From assembly GCA_023634235.1 (NCBI GenBank), contig JAMKCF010000001.1, positions 13,836,258-13,900,257 on the forward strand: DNA of 64,000 bases, written 5' to 3'. Positions 34,859 to 48,100 of this stretch are shown in pieces. Below the pieces are notes generated by a model that did not search any database, was not told where the DNA came from, and saw only the letters and a list, made by a program, of their open reading frames with translations. A program made the translations under genes and the position numbers. Within the stretch, counting starts at the first letter, position 1; each line of letters begins with the position of its first letter. This DNA comes from Pisaster brevispinus. Taxonomy: Eukaryota > Echinodermata > Asteroidea > Forcipulatida > Asteriidae.

Positions 34859-37800
34859 AGGTGTTCGGGCATTCCGCCCGAAAACCTATTGTTATTGTTT
34901 AGTTTTTTTAACCTCGTCTTCTTCTTTCCCACTGAAACTTCTCTCGCAACTTTCGCAAAAAGTAAGGGTCGTAAAGACTTGAAACTTGGCATGCACTTAG
35001 ACTTTGGTGTCTAGACGGAACAGAATCTTTTTTGGGTTGATGACGTCATCGATTACGTCATTACGTTAAAAAAAGTCTAATAAATTGACAAATTCATATC
35101 TTGAGAACTAAAAATGCTACACACAAGATCTTTGTTGCATATAAAAGGTCTTGAAATGTACATTTGGAATGCACATTGTGACCTCATTTGACCTTTACTT
35201 CCGGTCGAAACCGGAAGTTAAAGTAAAAATTATGTTATTTTAGGCTCTGGAGCCTAGATGAAATAAAATATGAACAAACTTTCAATGCATAATATTTTGT
35301 TTAGCTCATGAGCATTCTAGAAATATGATATATGACGTCATAGCTACGTCACAACGAAAATCATAGACGAGGTCGAATTTTTTTATATTTTGCTATCTCC
35401 AAAATTAAAGCTTGTACGGACTTGAAACTTACTATATACCTAGATCACAGTGTGTACATAACAAAATAAAAATTTTGGAATGACGTCATCGATGACGTCA
35501 TTACATCAAATTGAAGTTTTATATTAAAATAATCATCTCAAGAACCATATTTGCTACATACATGATCTTTGCATCATCTAAAAGCTTTTGAAGTATTAAA
35601 CAAATCTTACACAGAGTGCGACCCCATTTGACCTTTACTTCCGGTCGAAACTGGAAGTTCAAAATTCAGATTTCAAATGTTTTTTTCTCATTAGCCAAGA
35701 AGGGTTTGTCTTGAAACTTTCTATGTATATAGATCGTAGTATGTATATGACACCCAAATTGTTTTAATTTGATGACGTCTTCGATGACGTCATAACAATA
35801 AATCAACGTTTAATATTTTAAACAATCATAATTGGAGAACCTTAAATGCTACATGTAAGGTACTTGCACCATAAAAAAGCTTCGGCCGAATTATACAAAT
35901 CACATTCAAAGAGTGACCCCATAAGACCTTTACTTCGAAGTTGAAATTTCAGAATTATTTATGAGTTTGTTAAAAAATACACAATCGTTCTTCTTAGACT
36001 TTGGCATTTTTCCTAAGGTAAAATGTCGTCACCAGTTCATTCAATCACAATCTGACATCACTCACGAACACCTGTGTTTGTTGTTTACAAACACTATGTT
36101 CTTCTCCATCTTCTTCTAGGGAACTCTTCTCTACAGCATAACTTAATATTGAAACTGAATTGAACCTTGAAACTTATCAGACAATTGAACCTTAATATAA
36201 AGACAGCACACGTGTCATGACGTCATGATGACGTCATTGGGTGTCGAATTACAAGGTTTTCAAAATAGAAAAATGACCATTTTCTATTCGCTGTATCTTC
36301 GTGAATTTGAAAGCTAGGATGCTCATAATTTGGCATCTTATAAATCAAGACTGGGGCAACATTTGAAAAGTTAACGCTAAAATCGTACGACCTTTACTTC
36401 CGGTCTTAACGGAAGGTCAAAGTCTGCCTGTGTTTTTTCGATTTTTGGTCATAACTCATAATTAAAATTGATTTTAACCTTGAAACTCATTAGACAATTG
36501 AACCTTAATATGAGGGCGGCATAGACTTAATTACGTTATGATGACGTCATCGGGTGTCGAATTACAAGGTTTTCAATTTTTTTTAAATGACCCTTTTCTA
36601 GTTGTATTTCATTGATGTTGAAAGCTATGATGTTCAAAGTTTGACATCTGATAGATCAAGACTGGGGCAACATTTGGAAAGTTAACGCCAAAATCGTATA
36701 ACCTTTTCTTCAGAAAATGACCCTGGGTCGAAGTTTGCCTTCGATTTGTTTCCTTTTAAAAATCATGTTATGGGCTTTTCTTCGGCATAACTCAAGATTA
36801 AAAGTTACCTGAACACTGAAACTCATTGGACACTTACATCTTAGTATCAAGACGACACAAACTTGATGTCATGATGACGTCATCTGGTCTTGAATTACAT
36901 TAAATCAAAGTGTAATATTTGTAAAAAATCATAACTCATGAACCACATGTTGGATTTTCACAATCTACACATCATCGGATTGGTTGTTAAAAGTTCAACA
37001 AACGCTACACACAACATGACCCCATTTGACTTTGACTTCCGGTTCAAACCGGAAGTTGAAAATTAAAAAAATTCATATCCCAAAAACTACGTAATATTTT
37101 AACATGAGGCTATAGATGAGTTATCCTGCCGAAACTTTTGCACAGATATTATAGCATTTTAATCTTTGCATCTGGTCAAAACCGGGCGTCAAAGCACCCG
37201 TGTCTGTTGACTTTCATTGTATGACAACGCACGATAGTGTAGGCCAACACAAACATACGCCGACACTGTACACAGCCACGCACGTGTACAACGCACGTGT
37301 AGTTAAGTTGACATGTACAGTAATACATGTAGCGTCGCTCGCTATCATTGTACATGTACATTGCAAACCCAAATAATGATAGTCCGTGTAATATTTTTAA
37401 AATTAATATCTCTTTAACCACACGTTGGATTTCCACAATCCATACGTCGTCTGAACAGTATTGATAAATTAAACACGCACTACACAAAATGTGACCCGCT
37501 TGACCTTAACTTCCGGTTCAAATCGGAAGTTTAAAATTTCACAAAATTCATATCGCAAAAACTACTTATCATTTCAGCAAAATTTTTGAATAAGTTTGTA
37601 GAACGTTGGGTGTTCTAAATATTTTGCACAGAGACGATATCATTTTGACCTTTACTTCTGGTCCAAACCGAACGTTAAAGCCCACATTTTAATGACCCGC
37701 ATTTAAAGCTCTGTTTTTCTTTTTCGAAAGAGCAACAATTTCAGCAGAGATCCAATGGTGCCTTTTCCTGCCATTAAATGATAGTCCGTGTAATAATTGA

Positions 37801-39070
37801 AAAATTCATAACTCCTTAACCCGCGTTGGATTTTTACAATCTATGCATCATTTGGAAGGTATGAAACGATACACAAAATGTTATGCCATTTGACCTTGAC
37901 TTCCGGTTCATACCGGAAGATGAATTTAATAATTAAAACAAATATAACTCCTCAACCACTCATTGTATTTTTATCAAGTAAACGTCATCAGAAAGAGCTC
38001 TTAAGACTTAACAAACGATACACAGTGTGACCTAATTTAACACTGACTTCCGGTTTAAACCGGAAGTTAAAAATTAATGTTTCCAAAAATCATAACTTCT
38101 AAAGCACACTTTGTTTTTTTTTTTGCAATCTTTACATCATTGGCAAAGTATTTATCAACTTAAGAATTGACACACAGAATGCGACCCAATTTGACCTTGA
38201 CTTCCGGTTCAAACCGGATGATTAAATTCAATATTTGAAATAATCATAACTCCTGAACCACACATTGGATTTTTATTAACTACACGGCTCAATCTAAAGG
38301 GCTCAAATCAGGTTGATAAAATGACGTAAGTTTTGGTTCAAACTGGAAGTTGAAGATTTATATTGGAACAAAACCTTACTCCTGAACCACAAATCGAGGT
38401 GGTAGAATAAAATATCAATAAATCTTAATCAGATGACATCGACCACGAACACCTTATTTTTGTAGCAAACAAAAATTCAATGTCTAGTTTAATATTTAAA
38501 TCTTTGAAAATTCGTATCAAATCAAGGATAACAGATCCTGGGTTGCTTTTAGCGGGATTTTACAAAGGTTGTATAGGTCTTCGATTTTAATTGTTTGCCT
38601 GAAGTTACGTGACCTCTTCTTTTGGTTGAAACTGGACATGCCTTGTAGTTTAAAAGGGTCTGGTTAAAAAAACAAGATTGACAACGTCATAAAAAAAGAG
38701 CGCCATCTGGCGGCAGGTTAAAAACAGTTCAAATTATACTTTTACTAGATGCTTTCGGCAGAGTTTTTATAATTGTTTCAAAATTGTTTTACATAGCGAC
38801 CTTCATGCAGACAACATAGTGTGTTGAAACGTAGATTGATAACGTCATCACGTGCTACTTGTATCGCTTTCAAGGTGCACTTTTTAAAGCCATGTATATG
38901 CCAAACCAAATGGCCAAACGAGTTGAAACTTGGTGTATTGTTAGACAACGACACTGACTGCTGAAAAATGTAGTGGCGAAATGATCACGTCATCTCAGAT
39001 GTATTTTTTTGTGCGCTTTTTTCTATCAGGCTTTTTGCACCAGGCATGTACTCCCCAAAACCGAACACCT
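34859..39070. mobile_element. palindrome-module element with AGGTGTTCGG/CCGAACACCT ends, ~4.2 kb, non-coding
   Basis: Left end AGGTGTTCGGGC starts a hairpin (34,859-34,887); right end CCGAACACCT is at 39,061-39,070, giving perfect 10-bp inverted termini. Internal CACGAACACCT ends at about 36,062 and 38,444 suggest nested or composite units. CRE-like double palindromes (TGACGTCATCGATGACGTCA type) lie at about 35,040, 35,330, 35,480, 35,770, 36,215, 36,530 and 36,865. ETS-like palindromes lie at about 35,198, 35,638, 36,397, 37,036, 37,510, 37,899, 38,046 and 38,200. From 37.5 kb the units are ~147 bp. No protein frame is supported. Non-autonomous mobility is inferred. Confidence 0.7.
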
Positions 39071-39568
39071 AGACAAACTCTAAATTTCTAGTATTTTATT
39101 TTAGTTTATTTATTTCAATAAATTGAATTTTTCATTTCATGCAAAGCTGTACTTTATTGTGTTTAATATTTTGCTTTTTTGTATTATTTAAATTAGTTTA
39201 GTTCATTTATTACGTTGGTTATTTAATTTGACTTATTTATTTGTTCATGCAAAACTGTCCTTTGATGTATTTTGTTTTGTATTGTATTGCATGCTTAGTC
39301 TAGGTTACTTTTGTTTATTAATGATAACTGAACTTTAACTATCTTCTTTGTTTATTTTTATATCAGGCAAAGTGAACTCGATATTTATATGAAACTTGTG
39401 ATTTGCCATTTGATACAGTGTATTTCCTGTTTATTTGTTTTAGAGGCTAAGTAAATGTGTGTTTTTGTTATGAGCAATACATCGCATAAAAAATTTACCA
39501 AGGTTAAAAAGCAACAAACATGTATGAAGATGGGCCAAGATAATGTGATTGAACAGAGTTGAATCAGG
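39071..39568. other. non-coding, T-rich
   Basis: No gene supported. It is mostly loose (TTTATTTA) low-complexity sequence. Confidence 0.45.
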
Positions 39569-39574
39569 TAATTG

Positions 39575-39866
39575 TACGGTGGCTTATTCGCCAATTCCTA
39601 GAGAACCCGTTTTATTTACGGCGATATATCGCCGTACTATTGCGTTAAATCGCCGTACTATTGCGTAATCTCGCCGTACTATTGCGTTATATCGCTGTAC
39701 TATTGCGTTATATCGCCGTACTTTTGCGTTATATCGCCGTACTATTGCGATATGTCGCCGTATTTTATTGCGTTATATCGCCGTACTATTGCGCAATAGT
39801 ACAGCGATATAACGCCGTAAATAAAACATGGGTTCTCTAAGAAATTGGCGAATATGAGCCACCGTA
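39575..39866. mobile_element. 292-bp palindromic MITE with internal 21-bp repeats
   Basis: The ends are inverted: TACGGTGGCTTATTCGCCAA at 39,575 and the complement of TTGGCGAATATGAGCCACCG at the right end. The arms run about 65 bp through GAGAACCC and TTTTATTTACGGCG. The centre holds about eight copies of GCGTTATATCGCCGTACTAT(T). Identical TAATTG flanks at 39,569-39,574 and 39,867-39,872 are the likely target duplication. It is non-coding, and no autonomous partner is visible here. Confidence 0.85.
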
Positions 39867-39872
39867 TAATTG

Positions 39873-42800
39873 AGACCACACATAACTACTCGCAAGGGGG
39901 GACCTGGCGCTATTGCCTGCTGATTTTGCCACCCGGATATCCGAGCACGGACTATACTTAGACCATGACATTTCCTGCATGTACCATGGCATGTAGGCCT
40001 ACAGTGTTTTTCAGGTTTTATTGTAAGATGTGAAGGGGTTATCTCAAATCATATTAATCTTTTTAACTCTACTATACTTGACGTTATTTTAACATAACAC
40101 AACATGGCCTAATGTAAACAACCCTTAGACCATGCACAGTATAGCTTGACAGCTTGCACGTACAAGTACATGTACATGTATGCCTACATGTACATCAGTG
40201 GCAAACCTTACACGAGGGAGTTTCGACACGCCAGAATCAAAGGAAACTCGCACAGCGTTCAGTGTTTTTAGGACGTGTGATGCCCGTCAGAAATGTTGGA
40301 AACCGGACAATAATTAATTCGCCAGTTTACTTCACCGGTAAAGCCACTGCAGGATTGACTTGGTGCAAACACTGCACCCATATACAGGGAGTGGATGTCT
40401 CTGGAAACTCACTCCGTTCGGGCAGTGATAAGGCGAGACATCTAAATTCCCTCGGTTCACAAACCGTCCCCCGGTATCCCACCTGGTTTACTCAAATCGG
40501 TTGAGCAACCAGGTGACACTTGTCCGGTTCAAGTGTATGATTTCCCTTGTATCGCATCGCATTTTGCGATGCAATTGGAGCGATTTGAGATGCAATTTTA
40601 CAAAGTGCATCGCACAATTTGCGATGCAATTTGCGATACAATTGTTACAAAATTGTTGGTTAAAAACATAAGTTTACACCAACAAGGTTCGGGTTTAACA
40701 TTTACCTAAGCTGTGGCGGAGGGTTTGAGGACTTGCCTTTTGTTTAGCGTGACGTCCAAAAACCAAAGAGCAAGGGAAACAATCGCGCACGCCGCCGCGC
40801 TGTGAACAACATTCCCCCACAAGGAAGCACTTGGCAGGGTTCGACATTTGCAGTCGCAAATGCAAGTGAAAACAGCGGCGAGCGAGTCAAAACCCTTCCT
40901 CTACTAGCCCGCCAGGCGAGTCAAAATATTGTTCCTTTTCACAATAAATGAGGGGTACGTGGTAAAATCCCAAAGAGACATTATTTTTAAGTTCGTAAAA
41001 TGGTTTAGCAAGTCTTGATATTTGCTAGATTTAATGTGGCCGCGATCGCGATCGTTCGTAAGTAAAACACGCACTCACATAACCACATGGTGGTATATAG
41101 TGAGTATCCACATGCCCACAACGTTCGCTCGCCCGCTCGCCCGCCTGTATAGTCCACGCAGGCACACGGCACATGGTGCATTGTACAGTACAACAGCAGG
41201 TCCAAAGTCCATCCTAACCAACATTCCGCACACTGTGATTGGCCCGTCAATAAATTCATATTCATAAGGAAGCTTGGCTAGCCTCCAACTCGGTACACGT
41301 TCACAAGTCGAGTAAAGAATTGCTGAACAATGTGGCGCAGGCCTGCGAATTCTGTACTATACACAGCGTTGGATTAAGGCTCTTGATAAATAATTTAAGC
41401 ATCGTCAACGTTTTGCCGATAGAGGGCGTTGCAGGGCAAAGTTCATTGGATTTTTTCTCAATGTGCGTCAACGATCGATCGTTAAAACGAAGATTTCATT
41501 GCAAAAGAAGTTCTATAAAACCGATTCTCAAATCACAAATCCATGAAAATCTTTGTTTATGGGGAAAAAGGGACTATTTAGGGCAAAAAATAGGGGATAA
41601 GATCGTCCAAAAAGAAACAAATTTCCGTGTTATTTTTTCCGGTTTTTTTTACGCTACAGAAGTTGTGTGCATTAATACACGTGGGCTAGAGGAAAAACTT
41701 GCGGGTAACCCAACATTTTAGTTGACTCCAAGGTAAAAAAAGTAAAGGGAATGGGCCTATTTTATATTCAGCTTTGGAGCGTCTTATTCTTTAATTATAG
41801 ACATTCTGAAAAGTAGCCTTGGCCTGAAATTAGGCCTGAAATTAAGCTTAAAAACCACACAAATAAACCTGTGTCACAGGGTAAAATTTTAAATTTGCTA
41901 TACATAATTTATGGACTGCTTTGCAATATTTTGAGATTGTTATGCAAAAAAAAATCGTTCCCTGACTTACTGTCTAAGCTTCAAGCTCTTCCGTTTAGTG
42001 CCATTGTTGCTGAGTTTACAGAATGGTTCAAGCCCCGCGGCAATATCAAAGGCATGCCGCTGGCAGGCAACTTTGGCTGGCTGCTTTCAAAACTACAAAA
42101 GTAAATCAGTGAAGGATTAATTTGGACAGAGGAAAAGCCTACTGGAAATCACAAAAAGCAGTCAACGTTTCTTTTTTACCTGATTTAAAAGCTGAAATTT
42201 TGTTCATTGATGTCCAATAGCTATACTTTTGATGGGTCCACAAACACCAAACATATCCACAGAAACAATATTCCAGAAAATAAAAAGAAGATCCACGACT
42301 GTTGTAAACGCTCTGATTGACGTGTAAGCTTGTGTGCGCAAGCGCGAAATGCGTACAACTCTGATCGACTTTCTCATCAACTGAAGCAAACTATTCGTTT
42401 AGTGTTAGTTTGATATTGATACTGTTTAATTTTGTTATATGAAGTGAATGAGTCGATAATGTCTTTGGTGATATTTCTCAAATTATAGTTAAAAAATCGA
42501 TACCAATGCATACCAAGCTTGAAGCATGAACGTGGCGAACTTGCTATGGATATTATAGGCACGCGTGGGCAGTACAGAAAGTTGTGGAAGTCTGGAGAGG
42601 GAGTTCGGTAAGCTACTTATTCTATCCGCTCCAATGACTTTATGGTCACAGCCCCAGAAGGGACAAATACCGGGTCAGGAAGAACGTGCACCAGGCAAAA
42701 TAGATAAAGAAGGGGACAGTGAATACCGGATAAGCAAACCGGGGGCGGTTTGTGAACCAGGGGAGAAAAGAGCTAGCGCCTAACAATGTCGTCAATGGGG

Positions 42801-43364
42801 GCAGTTACAATTTAGTGGGCCTTCGACCGGGGTCGCAAGTCTTTCTTTTGTAAAAAATGTCGGTATTTATTATTGATTATTGATTATTCTAGGGGGGTAG
42901 GAAAAACATTTCTTTTCCGCCTGGCGTCGTTACCCCATCTTTTGCAGTGGTCCAGTGGTTCTACCTTGTTTCTGGACTATGCGAAGTTCTGCCAGTTTTT
43001 CCCCTTCCCCTCGCAATCCTATCTTTCCCTCTTTCCCTCTATCTCTTCTGAGTTAGTCTAGACCCTACCAATCCTCGATACTTGTCCTGGACCCTCCCTG
43101 GATCATCTGAACTCCGCCTCTCCGAAGGGTACCGGAAATAAACATGTTGCAGGTCGTAGCGGCCTGGTAGTACAGGATCCCGAACTCAGTGGTAATGCTC
43201 TGAGAGGCTGATCTATCTGCAGGTGTAGAATGTCGAGGTGGTTGTTCTGCCATGGACATGCATAGATTGGTGGTCCGTGCAGCCACTTTCGGTTGCATTC
43301 CTGAGGCCATCGGGGTGACATTGTTACAACAATGTGTCCGCACGAGTTCATTTGGTTCCTCTGA
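39873..43364. other. non-coding with a GATGCAATTTGCGAT inverted-repeat cluster
   Basis: At 40,550-40,640 the words GATGCAAT, GCGATGCAAT and GCATCGCA recur in both orientations (TTGCGATGCAATTTGCGAT). An ACATGTACATGT-type palindrome cluster lies at 40,160-40,195. Open frames at 40,154-40,504, 41,320-41,721, 41,871-42,104 and 42,565-42,783 have no recognised domain or splice support. Confidence 0.45.
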
Positions 43365-43479
43365 TTGTTTTGGGCAGGTTCCAAACTAAAGACTAGCTTA
43401 GACTCTTTTTTTTCTCCAATAAATCCAAACATGACTACACAAAGAATGAACAAAGAAACCTTACCTGCTCGCGCAAACC

Positions 43480-43926
43480 CACCTTCCCGTGCGTGCGCAG
43501 CGTTCAAAGCCTCTTGGTATTGCCTTTTCCGATATCAGGGGCTTTCGTTCCAACTTCACTTCTGTTCAGTCTTTTGTCCTCAACAACTCTATCTGAGAGC
43601 AGACTGAACTGTGACATTTCTTCAGTTACCAGGATATATCTTTCATCGCCTTGACCACCCCCCATCACATGGTCTGGGTGTCTATGTCAAAGAAACTCCC
43701 CTTAGCCCGTGAAAGCACTTTGGAATGTGACAACCATGTGCTTTCGCCTTTCGCTTCTCCTTTCCATAACCTACCTGTTTTTCCTGTATCGTTCACCTTC
43801 ATCATCATCCTGAGCTGTGCTTGATGCTATCTCTGATAGCATTGACTCTGCTATTTCTCAGCACCCTTCTGCTCAAGTCATGGTTTTTGGTGACTTCAAT
43901 GTTAATCACAAGGAAGTGGCTAACTT
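43480..43926 (+). pseudogene. LINE-B APE endonuclease, 5' part, interrupted by LINE-A
   Basis: In shifting frames it reads GLGVYVKET, MCFRLSLLHSITYLFFLYR, SPSSSSCAVLDAISDSIDSA and HPSAQVMVFGDFNVNHKEW. The YRSPSS and GDFNVNH motifs are those of an APE-type LINE endonuclease. The domain stops at AACTT (43,922-43,926), where LINE-A begins, and resumes at 48,101. Several frameshifts; inactive. Confidence 0.75.
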
Positions 43927-46900
43927 GAGGAGATTGAGGGCGCTCTTCCAGTAGGCTGCACCATGGTTTTTAGTGCTCTGATTTTAGTTCGTTTTTAGTC
44001 ATTTTGCTGTTATTGAGTTGGCGTTTTGTCTCAAATTTGTGAACTGTAAAGCATGCAAGTACTTGAGACCACCTGCACTTCTGTATTTTTGAGGAGTTAG
44101 ATTCAAAATAAGGTGCCGACACCACCACCTTTCAGCAAGTCCACATTAGGAAGAAACCATTTGTGTGTGACTTTTTTCATTAGGAACAGCATTCTCATTC
44201 TCACATAGAACAGTCCCAACAGTGTGAAACCATTTTGCTGTATGTTTTATTACTCATCATGATGTCAGCCGAGCCAGCTGCCCACACAGCATCCACCACA
44301 TTAAAATGAGATTGGCTTCGTGATTGCTGCCTTGGGAACTCATTCTTGTCAATCTGACCTTTGACACCGACCTTCAGTACCGGCAATCAGACCTTAAAGA
44401 AAGTGATACTCTTGCTACGTAAGTTCAACTTTCACAACATGGTGTCCAACGATGTAACTGAGTATGGAGATGAAGGGAGAGAATGATGTTGCCTTATCCC
44501 GAGTTCAACAATTTTTGAGATTTTAAAATAAGTTGACTAAGTTGTTTGCTGATCCTGCTGTGTCTATCATCGAGCAAAATGTTGCTGCCAGTGACAGTTG
44601 TATGTGCTGTTGCTGTATGCTTTTGTCGGAGTGCCACAACTTTTCCGACTACAGCTGTTATAACACCCCCGAATGGGCCTTCAAGATAAAGACGAGGTTT
44701 CCAATAAACCTGTACATTACTACTCGAATAGCGACAGTTCCTTCCACATATCCCTTCAAGCCATGCTCTCTGGTGACATTCAACCCAACCCTGGCCCTCC
44801 ACAAGAGTCATCATCAAATTCTACCACCAATCCTTCTAGTATCAAACGGAACATAAACGGAGTTTTGTTCAATGTGAGAAGCATCGTCAACAAACAACTT
44901 GTTTTCCAGTCTGAATTGGAGATGAACAAATTTGATCTTGCTTTCATCACCGAATCCTGCTTGGATGACACAATTTTTGACGGCGAACTGAATTTGAGCA
45001 GTAACTATACTCTTTTAAGAAAGGACAGAAACAGACATGGTGGTGGGGTTTCGGTTGCTATTGATAATTACTTATCGCCGATTCGTATGTACGATTTTGA
45101 ACATCCTGATCTGGAGCTTATTATACTATAAATTTGCACTACCCATGGTAAGATATTGATTGGCTGTTTGTATAGGCCTCCCAGTGCCTCAATTAAAATG
45201 TTTGATCATTACCAATCGGTTCTTGACAAAATTTCTCTTTCTGCTCAGCAATATCTTGCCATTACCATACTTGGTGATTTTAATGTTGATGTCAGACCTG
45301 CATTATCTGATACTTGGAACACTATGACTGGTTCATCCTTATTGCAACGTCTACTCTCTGTTTCTGACATTCTAAATTTGGAACAGTTGGTGTCATTTAC
45401 GACTCGTAAAAACAATTCCTCCTCATCCCATGGATCTGTGATTGACTTGTTATTTACCAATAGGCAAGATTTATTTAAAACTGTTGCTGCCCATCCTGGA
45501 CTGGGATCAAGTGATCACAATGGTGTAATTTTTAACATGCTGACCTCGTACGATTATAAAACCATGATTCGTTCATTTTGTCAGTATAACAGGGCTGATA
45601 TTGACACCCTCTGCAACACTTTCAACAGAGCTCCTTGGGACACATGTTTTTTGTCAGATGACATTAACGAGGTCTGGGAAAATTTTAAGGACCTGTTATT
45701 TGCTGCTGTTAAGGACGTTGTCCCAATCGCCACACAAAATGGCAGGAAAAGGCACCCTTGGATCTCTGCTGAAATTGTTGCTCTTTCGAAAAAGAAAAAC
45801 AGCTTTAAAAATTGCTACTCGTAATCCCAGCAAATCGAACCTTTGGTCAAAGTACAAAGAACTGTGTAATGATGTTAAATACCTGACAAGACAGTCGTAC
45901 TGTGCTTACGTTAATGACTTAGCTCTTAACTGTTCTTCTAATCCAAAACGATTTTGGTCTTTTGTTAGCAGTCAGCGACGCAAAAGCACTGTTACTAGCT
46001 TTACAACTAATCTTGGTTCAGTTGGTGATGCTGCTGGTATTGCACATGGTTTTAATGATATTTTCCAAGGGAACTTCACCAGGGACACAGATAATACCGG
46101 TGATATTTCTTGTAACCATACTTGTTCAGATTTTCGTTTAAGAGATATTTCCACCAATTTGGGTGAGGTTAAACGATTATTTTTGAATCTGAACAAGTAC
46201 AAATCCTGTGGTCCGGACAATGTTTCTCCTATGTTACTCAATCTCGCTGGTGATAGTTTAGCGCAACCGTTTGCTAAACTACTTAACTTGTCCCTTGCTA
46301 CTGGTGTGATTCCTTTGGAATGGAAATTAGCCAACATAGTTCCTCTGTTCAAATATGTTGATGCTCATATAATGGCCAACTACAGACGTATTTCACTTTG
46401 CTCTGTCGTTGGTAAGGTTCTGGAAAGGATAGTTTCTAATCATCTCACCAACCATATGTATAGGGGGTATAATTTCTCCTACTCAACATGGATTTTTACC
46501 CAAGCGCTCTTGTGTTACTCAATTATCAACACTTTACCACAGTTGGGCCAATATCTTGGATGCGCATGAACCACATCGTATTGACTCCATATTTTTAGAC
46601 TGGTCCAAAGCTTTTGACCGAGTTAGTCATTATGTTCTTCTGCAAAAATTACACAAGTACGGTGTTTGTGGACCAATGCTAAGATGGTTTCATTCATATC
46701 TTTCTAACATGTCTCAACGGGTGCAGTTCAGGGGCTCACTTTCTGACTGGGCCAAAGTTTATTCTGGAGTGTCACAAGGGTCAGTCTTGGCGCCGTTACT
46801 TTTCAATATTTTTGCCTTTGATTTGCCATTTTGTGTTCATTCCAATCTTAGACAATATGCTGATGACACTGTGTTGTACAGGGTAATCAAAACCCATGAC

Positions 46901-48100
46901 GACGAGGTGGCACTCCAGGATGACCTTCGGCGCATTCACTCCTGGTGCAATATTAATCATATGACTCTTAATCCTGATAAATGTAAACTCATGACTGTGA
47001 CACGTTCACGCAATCCTCCTAAACCAACTTATACAGTTGGTTCTCATTGTCTGGAAATTGTAGATAAATATAAGTATCTTGGTGTCACGATGTCTAGAGA
47101 TTTAAGTTGGAAACATCATATTTATTATGTTGCCTCTAAGGCCACTCGACTTAATGGTTTTCTAGGAAGTTGTCAAATCTAGGGATCCCAAAATCCTTAA
47201 ATCTCTTTATTGTTCCATTAGCAGGCCTATTCTAGAATATGCGGCTCCAGTCTGGTGCCCTGCCCTCTCCACGTATCAGGATACACTGGAGAGAGTGCAG
47301 AGGTGCTTTACTCGGTTTTGTTTCAATCTTCCTAAAAGGGCCTTTTGTGGTAATACCAATGAAATTGAGTATTCTGATAGGTGTATACAGCTGGGTCTAC
47401 CTTTCTTGAACAACAGAATCAATTTTCTTTCTATTGTTTTTGTGGTTAAATACTTGTATAACAAGTTTGATATGCCCTGTGATAATCTTATAAGCATTAA
47501 TCCTATACACACTGATATTGTTAAATTTCATCATCAACTGGCACGGACTAATGCTGCTCACCATTCTCTGTTTCACAGGTTCCCTAGGTTGTGGGATGAG
47601 CTCCCAATCGAAGTGAAAGATTTGGTTGTTTTTGGCTTGGCACGCTTTACAAGTTCACTAAGACTTCATTTATTGTCCCCTGGTTCTGGGTCAAATCTGA
47701 TTCATGTGGTGTAGTTATGTTTCCACTGCTCTTTTTATTCTCTTGCTGGACTTAGGTCTTAGGGCATTCCCCCCCCAATTTTTACACTTGTATTTTTAAT
47801 TTCCCGGTTCTTTGGGGGTTTTTTTTATTGTTTATTTTTTTAGTTCTTGTCTGCTGTATCGTTGTTTTTTGTTTTTTTCTGGCAGTGCTTGGAGAGCAAC
47901 TCGATAGTAGTTTAGGCTTTTTTGCAATCCTCAGGAGGCATTGTCTTGTTTTGTTTTTTGTCGGTTGTTTTTTTACTGGGGTGTTTTAAGTGCAATTCCT
48001 TGTTTTAAATCTTTATATGTATATGTATCTATTTTATGTCTCGCTACTGTTTTTATCCTGTGAAATCAATAAATGAAATGAAATGAAATGAAATGAAATG
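43927..48100 (+). mobile_element. LINE-A, jockey/CR1-type non-LTR retrotransposon, ~4.17 kb, near full length
   Basis: Lies between two AACTT copies (43,922-43,926 and 48,101-48,105), the inferred target duplication, inside the LINE-B endonuclease. It ends in AATAAATGAAATGAAATG, a (TGAAA)n tail. The 5' region (43,927-44,672) shows no convincing ORF1. One large ORF follows with a 2A-like motif, APE endonuclease, RT and C-terminal region, then a 3' UTR with long T runs at 47,715-48,075. Confidence 0.85.
44673..47714 (+). pseudogene. LINE-A ORF2: 2A-like leader, APE endonuclease, reverse transcriptase
   Basis: ATG 44,673 opens a 42-residue leader ending in GDIQPNPGP (44,772-44,798), matching the 2A ribosome-skipping core except Gln for the usual Glu. 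The endonuclease shows NVRSIVNK, FITESCLDD, GGGVSVAI, GCLYRPPS, LGDFNVD, HGSVIDLLFTN and GSSDHNGVIF, so its SDH is intact. RT motifs include NYRRISLCSVVGKVLERI, FLDWSKAFDRVSH, SGVSQGSVLAPLLFNIF, YADDTVLY and YKYLGVTMSRDLSW. The C-terminus ends LWDELPIEVKDL..LRLHLLSP. Damage: a TAA at 45,129 (in the frame of LIIL/ICTTHGK) and frameshifts near 45,800, 46,470 and 47,165. About 1,010 codons in all, normal for one-ORF jockey/CR1-like proteins. Confidence 0.9.

Noticed and set aside
34800..39070. CRISPR-like or satellite array
   Set aside because: Repeat spacing is irregular, units are degenerate and carry palindromes, and the setting is an animal genome; no CRISPR features.
41320..41721. 133-codon + strand frame
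   Set aside because: No recognisable domain, no splice or repeat context, unremarkable composition; treated as chance.
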